Below are positions 11,601 through 20,100 of a DNA stretch of 64,000 bases, one piece after another. The stretch's first letter is position 1, and each line of letters begins with the position of its first letter. The translations under genes and the position numbers were made by a program. The stretch spans positions 130,868,001 to 130,932,000 of the forward strand of contig CM075672.1 in NCBI GenBank assembly GCA_037962975.1, written 5' to 3'. The stretch comes from Clitoria ternatea (Eukaryota > Streptophyta > Magnoliopsida > Fabales > Fabaceae). The notes under the pieces are model-generated. The model did no database searches. It was not told the origin of the DNA and was given only the letters and a program-made list of their open reading frames with translations.

Positions 11601-13121
11601 TTCCGAGACATGAACTTGCATGTTGGCACCCCTTCCTCTCAGAAGATGACAATCGGTACGTTGAGGATTGCCAACGAATTCTTAAAATCCGTGTACGAAC
11701 AGCAACAGGCGGACTCTTACCTAGCTGAAATGAAGGAAATTCAGGCTAAAGGAAAGGATTTATCCTTGGCAGAAGGATCAGATGGGATCTTCCGGGTGAG
11801 GAACAGAATATACATACCAAGTGAAGGAGGATTGAGAAGAATGGTGCTTGATGAAGCCCACAAAAGCCTACTCAGTATTCACCCAGGAACCACGAAGATG
11901 TACCACGACTTGAGGAGACAGTTTTGGTGGCCCGGACTAAAGAAGGATGTGGCGGAGTACGTGGCCCGGTGTATCACTTGTCAGAAATCGAAGATAGAGC
12001 ACCAAAAACCATACGGTGCAATGCAGCCTCTGGAAATCCCCGTGTGGAAATGGGACTCAATTGCGATGGATTTTATCATGGGATTACCCAGGAACCGAGC
12101 GGGCCATGATGCCATTTGGGTCATTGTTGATAGATTGACGAAGAGTGCACACTTCTTACCTGTAAATATGAAGTACCCATTGCATAAATTGGCTCGAATC
12201 TACATTCAAGAAGTTATTCGACTGCATGGCATACCTACTTCCATCGTCTCAGATAGGGACCCTAGATTTACGTCCAGATTTTGGACCAGCTTGCATCGAG
12301 AACTGGGGACGAAGCTTTGGCTTAGTTCTGCCTACCACCCCCAATCGGATGGACAATCCGAGCGAACGATTCAGAGTCTAGAAGACTTATTGAGAGCGTG
12401 TGTGTTAGAGTACGGTGGGGACTGGGAGCAGTACCTTCCCTTGATCGAGTTTACGTACAACAACAGCCATCATCACAGCATTGGCATGGCACCTTACGAG
12501 GCATTATACGGGCGTAGATGCCGAACCCCGCTCTGTTGGTCGGAAACGGGTGAAAGTCTATTACTGGGACCAGACATCGTAAAGCAAACCACAGAACAGA
12601 TCCGAGTGATAAGGGAGAAGATGAAAGCATCACAAGACAGGCAGAAGAGCTACCATGACAAACGCATCAAGCCATTGGAATTTCAAGTCGGAGATCGAGT
12701 GTTTCTGAGAACCTCTCCGAGTAAAGGAGTTGGACGAGCCTTAAAAAGTGGGAAGTTAAGCCCTCGCTACATCGGACCTTATGAGGTAGTAGAACGGATT
12801 GGCCCCGTGGCATACCGCCTCGCGTTACCAATTCACTTGTCCCGATTACACAACGTTTTTCATGTGTCTCAACTAAGGAAGTATTTGCATGACCCCAGCC
12901 ACACGATGCCTGACGACGAGGTAGAGATCAAGGAAGATCTAACCGCTGTGACTACACCGGTTGGAATCGTGGATCAATCGGTAAAACGCTTAAGAAACAA
13001 GAACGTAAGGCTGGTTAAGGTGGAGTGGCAGCAAGGCAAAATCACCTCCTATACGTGGGAGCGCGAAGACGCCATGCGACAGCAGTACCCCGAACTGTTT
13101 ACCTACGTAAGTACCAACTGA
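8691..13121 (+). CDS. E1 gag-pol polyprotein
   Basis: Single 1476-residue frame without interruption, encoding the structural and enzymatic proteins of the element. In order: a gag capsid region (residues about 40-210); two CCHC zinc knuckles starting at Cys261 and Cys280; aspartic protease with the DSG-type active site at Asp381; reverse transcriptase about 545-735 with catalytic FIDD (Asp696, Asp697); RNase H with Asp843, Glu880 and Asp905; an integrase zinc region about 1050-1105; the integrase core triad Asp1127, Asp1188, Glu1224 with exactly 35 residues between the last two; and a C-terminal chromodomain-like segment about 1395-1470 with the TWERED motif usual in Tekay elements. The ATG at 8691 is the first in frame and lies just upstream of the gag block. 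Gag and pol are fused in one frame, so processing by the internal protease is expected. No key residue is missing; it looks functional. Confidence 0.95.
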   Translation: MAHRQSMEAIATAFQRFADVFERQGQTHPEDGHVLDRFLKRKPSEFLGGRNPEAAFKWTQELERIFRGLRCTEAQKVECAVYMLRDEAENWWKIARSQFPEDDNQLTWDDFKACFLDKYFPDTVRSRKELEFMELKQGSMTVEEYATRFEELCLFYPPFQQPGTEHSKCLKFENGLRSDIKRACRYHEIRSFPALVNKCRIFEEDDRAHSGQCSRANQHLRPQQPRFKRPGNVRRNEPFTRYQDHNDRGRQMRGRPRYGGCFKCGGDHFARECNDTNVKCYHCGEKGHVRPDCPQLRQANTNVRQGGYQDRTRVNDNPRPGGRGNGTRGNMMHAPNNRERNTGPTATGRIYTINAEDVAPANDLVQCKCSLGMNTLNVVFDSGATHSFIADECVKRLKLPTVSMNRTLEVASPTGPTVFTSSICKNVAFELYDRSFAFDLICMPLKGLDIVLGIDWLSANKVLVDCRNREIVFPKQPTEDGTAQGITQLFMMLCLTKEENEPLVNDIPVVCEFPEVFPEDVPSVPPHREVEFSIDLIPGAEPVSSAPYRMSSTELIELKKQVDELLEKQFIRPSVSPWGAPVLLVKKKDGSLRLCIDYRQLNKLTIKNRYPLPRIDDLIDQLRGASVFSKIDLRSGYHQIRVKDSDIPKTAFRTRYGHYEYVVMPFGVTNAPAVFMNYMNSIFHSFLDRFVIVFIDDILVYSKTSEEHEGHLRAVLQVLKEKQLFAKPSKCEFWMDEIHFLGHVISKRGVSVDPAKVAAVIAWERPRSISEIRSFMGLAGYYRRFIEGFSKLALPLTKLTRKNVPFVWSPECESSFQELKNKLTTAPVLALPELRESFVVYCDASGLGLGCVLMQKDRVIAYASRQLRPHEQHYPTHDLELAAVVFALKIWRHYLYGSKFEVYSDHKSLKYLFDQKELNMRQRRWIEFLKDYDFELKYHPGKANVVADALSRKSLHIAAMMAKEVELLERFRDMNLHVGTPSSQKMTIGTLRIANEFLKSVYEQQQADSYLAEMKEIQAKGKDLSLAEGSDGIFRVRNRIYIPSEGGLRRMVLDEAHKSLLSIHPGTTKMYHDLRRQFWWPGLKKDVAEYVARCITCQKSKIEHQKPYGAMQPLEIPVWKWDSIAMDFIMGLPRNRAGHDAIWVIVDRLTKSAHFLPVNMKYPLHKLARIYIQEVIRLHGIPTSIVSDRDPRFTSRFWTSLHRELGTKLWLSSAYHPQSDGQSERTIQSLEDLLRACVLEYGGDWEQYLPLIEFTYNNSHHHSIGMAPYEALYGRRCRTPLCWSETGESLLLGPDIVKQTTEQIRVIREKMKASQDRQKSYHDKRIKPLEFQVGDRVFLRTSPSKGVGRALKSGKLSPRYIGPYEVVERIGPVAYRLALPIHLSRLHNVFHVSQLRKYLHDPSHTMPDDEVEIKEDLTAVTTPVGIVDQSVKRLRNKNVRLVKVEWQQGKITSYTWEREDAMRQQYPELFTYVSTN

Positions 13122-13138
13122 ATTTCGGGGACGAAATT
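13121..13138 (+). other. Hairpin before the E1 polypurine tract
   Basis: AATTTCG, loop GGGA, CGAAATT: a perfect 7-bp stem that overlaps the gag-pol stop codon and ends 7 bases before the polypurine tract. Equivalent hairpins lie at the same place in E2 and E4, with a compensatory base-pair change in E4. Confidence 0.75.
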
Positions 13139-13145
13139 CCTTTTC

Positions 13146-13158
13146 AGTGGGGGAGAAC
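13146..13158 (+). other. E1 polypurine tract
   Basis: AGTGGGGGAGAAC abuts the right LTR, the position of the plus-strand primer in LTR elements. E2 has the same tract except for its last base. Confidence 0.85.
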
Positions 13159-15645
13159 TGTAACATCCCCGTTTTAAAATTTAATGCTGAATAAAGAATG
13201 AACCATTAAGACTTGATTTCAACTAGAAATAACTGTTAAGTGCATTTAACTAAGTGAGTTTAAGCCATTAAAATATTAAAATGGTGGCGGACAGGGGATG
13301 AGGTGGAGTGCGCGTGACTGACGGGCACGCACTCTCCCATCCCACTCTTGCTTTTGCTGTGCGCATGCACATATGTATATATATATAAGCGTGAGCCTTG
13401 GTGAAAAACACTCTCGCTATTTCTTTAGACTCTTTCTCCGTCACTTCATCCTCTGTTTTCTCTCTTCGTCTTCATTCTTCTTCTTCCATCTCACTCTTCG
13501 CTCCTGGAGATCTTGATTCCAGTGCTGAAGAACAGACTACGCTCCATCCCAGAATCAGGCGCAGAATACGACAAAGCCAAAGAAGACCGGACGAACCAGG
13601 AGAAGGACATCGGACCCAACGGCAAGAACGGAAAAGGTTTCTGAGGAGTCTTCTAAAGGTAGGGGGCGCTTGCATGTCAAATGCATGGTCTAAGAACGGT
13701 ACCGGATGAACGTACTGCCAAGTGTGTGTGCATGTTTTTATAATTCATTAGAACTGATGCTGTGCATGTATGCATGTGTTCACAATTACTAAAACTGATG
13801 CATGATTTGAGATTTTGATGGTGATCTTCGTGACGATGGCGTAGTTTGCTCGTGGATGATAATGATGGGTCTATTTTGTTGTCACTATGAAAAATGTGTA
13901 TGTGCATGTTCTTAATTGAATTGCTCAATGTTGTTAGTCTGATGATCGACTGTATCATGCGCTGGTGCGATTGACTGAATGATGATGAATAATGGGAGAT
14001 ATCCGTTCTTACTTGACGACTACGGTAATGTGTTCATGGCGCGATGATGTGTAATGATAAATGTGTTAGTTGCATGAGTAAGAGTGGGGTGACCCATGGA
14101 AGGTCAAGAACCCCAAGGGAAATGATTTCCAGTTACCAACCCTGGCTAGATCCCAATAGGGCTCGTGGTAGCCGTTGGAGCTAGAGAAATGAGTCTCGAG
14201 ACGCCGTGGGGGGCCGGTGCCACCTGGTAAGAGCTGAGGGACGAGGGGCCAAAAGAAAAAGGGGGCTGTAACTGAGAGTCTTTTCCCGAGTCGGATCCGC
14301 GTGCATACATATAGAAATAAGGCTGATTGTGGTGATGTGTAAATCTATATATGTGCATGTGTATGATTTTGAATGCATGAATACATATTGATGTGGAATA
14401 AACTCTGTGAATTATGCGTATTATGAATGTTGTTTGAATTGTATGAATTTGGTTACTTGAGAAAAATTGAAGGAAAGCAGGAGCGTGTACTGACGCTGAT
14501 ACCGAGTCTGTGAGTATCATTTTACATGTAAAAGCTCACCCCTGCAGTGGCCATTTTCAGTGAATGTCTCTCGTGAGGAGGATCAAAGGCAGAGCTGGAA
14601 TGCTGGGCGGAGTGCTGATGCATTTCGAAGGTTTAATTAAGGCGTTGTTAGATGAAGCCCGGACTAGCTCATACCGGATGTTAACGTCTTTGTGAATGAA
14701 TAGAACTTTATGAACAAGAAGAAGTCTGATTTTGTATTGTAATTATTGACGTGCACTTTTATGTATATATATGGATGTATGGTTTTGGTGTGTGTAATGC
14801 CATGTGTTGCTTTGTTTCCTAATTATGCTTTAATAGATGCGCAGGAACAGCCTGATCGAGCAGGTTATAGCTAAGTCCGAAAGAACCAAGAATTGCCTTA
14901 GGAAAACTTATGTCGGATACGTTGGGCGGAGTCGTACCCCGCCCGAAGGCGTATGGCTAAGTCCGCCCAGGCGTCGTCATAATTAGTTGAGTTGGGCGGA
15001 ATAGGTTCAAACTCTTCCTTTCTCCACAACCTACTAATGTATATGTACCCTGTAACTTCTCATTTTTCCGAGTGAAAGGCGAGTGTGAGGATTTACTTAG
15101 TAAACCATTGTCCATACCCGACGGAGGAAACTACCTTGTAGTTGTGTTAAAGAGGCGTTATGTAAATTTCGTTTAGGCGGCGTTATACCTCGCCCAAGTA
15201 ACTAGGACAGCCCGCCCAAGATAAATATACCCCGCCTAGCCTAGCAGGATGATTCTAACTTAGCCTTTTCATCAAATGCTACACGTGTGAATGTATTAGC
15301 ATATTTTCCCTTATCTATTCCTCCTGTTGAGTAACCAGTATCACTCGAAGGGAAGCCTCATTGATTCTATCCGCTGCTGCATTCTTTACCCCGCCTGGAC
15401 GGTGTCAGACTCCGTCTAAGCGAACAAACGGTGTTGTGCAATCCGCCCTAGTGTAGGTGCGTTACGATAAACCCATTGAGCCGGCCCCAGTTTTAGCTTC
15501 CCTGTAGGTTGCTTTATGCGCGTGAATGTTTTTAGTTTTCCCCATTGCCTGCTTCCTTCTACATCAAATGCTACGTGACTGTTTTTTTGTGAAAAATTTT
15601 CTCATATTTTGGGATTTATTAGTTGTAGATAATTAGGGTGTTACA
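13159..15645 (+). repeat. E1 right LTR
   Basis: 2487 bp, practically identical to the left LTR; the two differences noticed are both in the last 250 bases. Contains copies of the TATA box (13377-13388), CTCACCCCT block and GC-rich motif array. Confidence 0.95.
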
Positions 15646-15650
15646 CCAAA
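15646..15650. repeat. E1 target-site duplication, right (CCAAA)
   Basis: Second copy of CCAAA, immediately after the right LTR. Confidence 0.95.
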
Positions 15651-16871
15651 CGTTCCTCCATATTGCCCAGAATATAATCTCCTATCAATACATATATATA
15701 CACATGTATTCAATTAATGATCCATCACAAGGCATCATCACAAGTTTAAATAATTGACACATCTCTTAGAGTTCAATATCAAGTCCTAGACTTTGTTAAA
15801 AAACCAATTTATATAATTGTGTTAGGTTTCGGGAATTCTTTTCCCAAGACCAAGACTCTCTAGATCTTAAGGGTTAACCATACCCAATAACCACCATATC
15901 GCATCCTTAATCCATAATGCATCCAATCATCATATAAATCATCCAATTGCTATCATTATCATCTAATTTCAACATAAGCCATCTCGGCTTCTTTTAAATC
16001 CATTATCAATCAACAAATTCATATGGCATATATCATGGCCTAGGACATCATCAAAACACCATCTCATTTCATTAATCCATCACAACCATCACAGGTTTCG
16101 TCATCAATGGTCATCTATTATTATCCTTATCACCTATCCTCCTAACTGACAACATCCAACCACAAACATCCTATAACCATCCTCAAACTCAATTCCTTTA
16201 TTTTTCTCATAAACATCATTCTAACACTCAAAAGTCATTCTTATAACAATAAATCATCAATGTCTTAAACTTTACCAAAAACCCCAAATCATCAATTCTT
16301 AAGGGTTTCTCATAAAAATTCCCAAATCATCAATCTAACAACTTTCATGCATCATCATAGGCATAATATCATCATTAATGTGTCAATCAATTGTAAACAG
16401 CAATCAATGATCCTAGTGGTCATCTAACCTAGGATTTGGGTTCCATATGCATATATTATCATTCACAACAACATTCAACTTGGTTCAAAACCTCATCAAC
16501 ATCAATAATTAATTTCTAATCCTCTAAAAATTCATTTTCCGCATATAGAATCATTCTAAGGCACTAAAATCATTAACAATACCAATTTGGCCAAAACCCC
16601 CAAATTACTAACACTTAAGGTTTTACACAAAAATCACCCAACAACAACCAACTTTCACCATTTCCATGAATCACCATAAACTCAATAACCCACATCCATA
16701 TTTAGAACAAAACCATAATCAAGAGACATTTCTCATGTCATTCAAGCCTAGGGTTTTTATTATGTTCATCAATACCCATAAAACCCAATGCAAATATTTC
16801 AAGCCTAAGCATCATAAAAAACATAAATGGACCAAGATGGGTTCAAGAAGAAACACAAAAATAGGGAGAGG
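15651..16871 (-). repeat. Relic LTR R2, part 2
   Basis: AT-rich continuation of R2 after the E1 insertion, rich in 'atcatc' and 'aacccaa' runs that resemble 27880-28400 of the solo LTR. No gene supported; the 71-residue frame at 16666 has no recognisable feature. E2 interrupts it after 16876. Confidence 0.55.
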
Positions 16872-16876
16872 TAGAG
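16872..16876. repeat. E2 target-site duplication, left (TAGAG)
   Basis: TAGAG precedes the left LTR of E2 and recurs at 30620-30624. Confidence 0.9.
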
Positions 16877-17856
16877 TGTAACATCCTGGTTTAAATTTAA
16901 TTACCAAATAATAATAATAATAATGCTATGAATGACTCATCTGCCCTTGGTGGGTGAAAATGGGGCTTCGGTCCCCTCCCTCTCTCCTTCATTAATTGCT
17001 GATGAGATGGCATTAAATGAGGATATGGTTGTTGATTGAAAGGAGAGTTGGCGTAGAGCAGAACGTTGATAATAGCTTCACTTTCACGTTTCTACTCACT
17101 GGCTGCTCATTCTCTCTTTGGTATATGGAGAACTATTCTCCTTTCTCTCTAAACTCTCTGGAGACTTTTCATCTTCTTGTTGTTCTCCTTCTTCATCTTC
17201 TTCATCTTCTTCTTCAGCTCGAGCACTGAGTGAACCATGAGTGGGATGGGAACAGCGTAGTGGTGAAGAACAGCATGGTGCTGTGTGTTTCGAAGGCAGA
17301 GATCCTCCTCTGTCTTGCCTAACAGTGTTGACGGGTGCTTGGAAGCTGGGGGTCCTCCATTGCTGGTGAGGACTGGGCTGTTTGAGTGAGGAACAACGTT
17401 TGGAGTCCTCCACTAGGTTGCGTGAGGACTGTGATGTGCCTTGGAGGCATAGGACTCTCCACTGTTTTGCTAGGAGAGCATAGAGTGTAATGGAGGAGAG
17501 CTGCTCGTGTGGTAGAGTGGCTCGGTGTTCCTCCAAAGCTGTGTTGAGTACAATAGCTGGGTCGTTCTATTGAGAACGTATGACCAAGGAGCAGTAGGTG
17601 GTGATCTGGAAGCCCAAGGAGCTGCTGGAATCTTCATTCCAGGTAAGGGGGGCTATTGCATCTCAAATGTATGGTTTATGGATGGGTTTCTGGGTGAAAC
17701 TAATACACTGTGATGTGTTGTGTTTGTTTTGTGATTGTATGTTGTCTGAGTTAAGCCCGGATGTGTGATGATTATTATTGTGTGGTGTATGATTTCCGTC
17801 TATATGATGTATGATGCATGTTGTGGTTATGTTAAATGTATAAGATGCATATTATG

Positions 17857-19592
17857 AATGCCGAGTGCATTTGTGTGGTCTTTTATTGGTCCCCGTATGT
17901 GATGGTGTGTTTAAATGCATGTGATGCTTGACATTGAATATGAGAATGCTGAGTGCATAGGATGGGGACTGCTATGTTAATGCCGAGTGGAATTTTATAT
18001 GGAATAGCATGAGATGCTTACTAGTGTTGATTTCCGAGTGGAATGTTATATGAGAAAGCATGAGATGCTTGTTGTAAGGATAATCTGAGTGGATGGTATT
18101 GTGATTGCCGAGTGCATGAGATGTGGATTATCTGATTCGCCATTGGAAGTGCCGAGTGCATATAGCGTGGGACGCTTGATACTGAGTCGGCAATCGGATG
18201 AATACGTGTCAAATATAATAAAAGACCTCGGGTTGGACTCGAGGCAGTGCCGAGGGCACTAAGCGTTGGACGCTTGATGAAAGACCTTGGGTTGGACTCA
18301 AGGCAATGCCGAGTGCATTGGCGTTGGACGCCTGATGAATGAGACCGTATGCATCCGATTCGCCACTAGAAATGCTTGGAGCATGAAGCGTTGGACGCTT
18401 ATTGTTGAATTGGCAATCAGATAAAAATGTGTGAGGATATGATTAAGACTTTTGACTGGGGCTCAGGCACTCTCCTTGAGTGAGGCTCAGAGTTTAAGCA
18501 TTACTGATATTGATTGGAATAGATTTGGGGTGGAATCCGATTGGATGATACATTGTTATTGAGGATGTTGTGAATTATAACCGAGTGAAATGAGTAAAAT
18601 CCCAATCGGAAGATGTTATGTGAATGTCCATGTTAAATGGCAGTGTGTATGTTTGATTGATGAGATATGTTATTGTATGGATGCGGATTCTGAGATTAAT
18701 CCGAGTCAATAACTGTCATTTAATATGTAAAAGCTCACCCCTACAATATTTTTCAGTGTATGCAGGTCGGACTGGTATTGAGGAGATGGCCTTAAGTCCG
18801 AGTGTTAGGCACTCAGATTGTTGGAGTGTGTATTGTATTTATATATTGTAAATAAATATGTTAAAGCCTTGGCCGGCTCTCTTGTAATCTGAACAGATTT
18901 AACTATATGGGTTGCCTAACGGGTTTGTGAACAAGTGTACATTATATATATATATATATACATATTTTACACTGTTATGATGTCACCCGAAATTGTTCAT
19001 TATGTGTGTTCCGAGAATATTGCTAAGTTAATAAATTCCGAGGGGAATATTGTTGTGAGAGCCGTGTCCGAGTGGGGCTATTGCCTGTGTGGCCTTTTCC
19101 GAGTGATGAAGGCTTAAAATGGTTTCGAGTAAAATGTACTCGAGTGGGCTACTTCCGAGGGAAGGTTAGTCCATATATTACCGAGTGAAATGTATGTGTA
19201 AACCCCGAGTGGGAAAGGGTTTGAATGTTCCCGAGTGGGAAATCCCGAGTGAACCTCTTCCGAGGGAAGAGTAATTGTGATGGTTCTGAGTGGCTAAGTA
19301 TTGAATAAGTCTGAGTGTGACTTAACTTGGTGAATTCCTCCTTGTGGGAATGGGATAATGTATTACCCGAGTGATGAATGGTTAATATGTGACCGAGTGA
19401 TTTATAGCCGAGAGATTAGGTGATCTCCGAGTGTGGAAGATCAAATTATGCCGAGTGCAGAATGGATGTGGTATTCCGAGTGAATTGAGGCTGAAATATA
19501 CCGAGTGGTATTTAATTGGGAAATAATCCGAGTGAGGGAAGCTTATGGACTCCGAGTGGAGTATCCGAGGGAATCATTTCCCGAGTGGAAAT
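17857..19592 (+). repeat. Hairpin array with constant GAGT-type loop (E2 left LTR)
   Basis: More than thirty CCGAGTG-like units. Many sit between complementary arms that differ from unit to unit: AATGC/GCATT at 17857-17871, AGTGCC/GGCACT at 18246-18260, CAATGC/GCATTG at 18304-18320, ATTCC/GGAAT at 19035-19048, CTTCC/GGAAG at 19152-19164, TTCCC/GGGAA at 19228-19241, CTCTTCC/GGAAGAG at 19255-19271, ATACC/GGTAT at 19498-19511, ACTCC/GGAGT at 19549-19562 and ATTTCC/GGAAAT at 19576-19592. The loop is always GAG, GAGT, GAGG or CGAGT. Role unknown. Confidence 0.8.
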
Positions 19593-19749
19593 TATGATAC
19601 TTCCGAATGAAGCATGTGTGTGGGCTTCTAGAATAAACTAAGTATTTGTCTAAGTATGAATTTGTCGAGTGAAGCATGACCCTATGGGGACAGTTCCCGA
19701 GTGAACGTGGTCCCAAATCCGAGTAATGAAAATACCGAGCGTGGGTGTT

Positions 19750-19915
19750 CGCTTCAGTGAATGAGATTTCGCTCCAGCGAGTGTGAATGGAAGGAAGGTT
19801 TTTGGTTAGTTTTGCTTAAGCGAATGATGTTTCGCCCGAGCGAGATGAGCTGTCTCGCCCAAGCGGATTTGGGTCTCGCTTGAGCGAGTGAACACTGAAT
19901 GGCTCGCTCAAGCTG
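19750..19915. repeat. CGCTYRAGCG dyad array (E2 left LTR)
   Basis: Seven near-dyad motifs of the CTCGCTTGAGCGAG type start at 19750, 19770, 19813, 19833, 19856, 19877 and 19905 (steps 20, 43, 20, 23, 21, 28). The matching array in the right LTR is at 30283-30447. Confidence 0.8.
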
Positions 19916-20036
19916 TGCCTTCCGCTGTCGGTTTTTGCTTTCCCTTACCTATGTTTGGTTTATTTTTACCTAGCTGCATGGTGAATTTTTGGAAAAAATT
20001 TCCCTGATCTCGATTTTATTCTTTATTATATCGGGT

Positions 20037-20085
20037 TGTTTCATTTTGGTATCAAAACATTCTTAAAAGAATTAAGGATGTTTCA
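20037..20085 (+). repeat. Duplicated LTR-end/PBS junction at the 3' end of the E2 left LTR
   Basis: TGTTTCA followed by TTTTGGTATCA occurs twice, at 20037 and again at 20079, 42 bp apart. The first copy (PBS-like TTTTGGTATCAAAAC, 20044-20058) is present in the right LTR too, so an older primer site has become part of the LTR. Confidence 0.8.
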
Positions 20086-20088
20086 TTT

Positions 20089-20100
20089 TGGTATCAGAGC
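20089..20100 (+). other. E2 primer binding site (initiator Met tRNA)
   Basis: TGGTATCAGAGC, identical to the E1 site, three bases after the LTR end. It is followed by GGAC-TAAAAG-GTCC (20101-20114), matching the small stem after the E1 primer site. Confidence 0.9.

Larger units (their letters stand above)
5921..15645 (+). mobile_element. E1: complete Tekay/Del-like Ty3 LTR retrotransposon
   Basis: Complete 9.7-kb element: two LTRs of 2487 bp, initiator-Met tRNA primer site, one long gag-pol frame, a hairpin, a polypurine tract and a 5-bp duplication CCAAA. The LTRs have the same length and by eye differ at two positions only (left A at about 8220 versus T in the right copy; left T at about 8332 versus C), so the insertion is very recent. 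Domain order PR-RT-RNaseH-INT and the C-terminal chromodomain-like segment place it in Ty3 (Metaviridae), Tekay/Del lineage; the lineage call is from motif recognition, not a tree. It sits inside relic LTR R2 in the opposite orientation. All parts needed for retrotransposition look intact. Confidence 0.95.
16877..20085 (+). repeat. E2 left LTR
   Basis: Begins TGTAACATCC and ends GGATGTTTCA. From 5' to 3' it holds a short AAT microsatellite (about 16906-16924), a stretch matching the other LTR that may hold the promoter, the CTCACCCCT block near 18731, the hairpin array and the CGCTYRAGCG array. The 3' terminal 42 bp includes an embedded second copy of the LTR-end/PBS junction. Confidence 0.9.
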
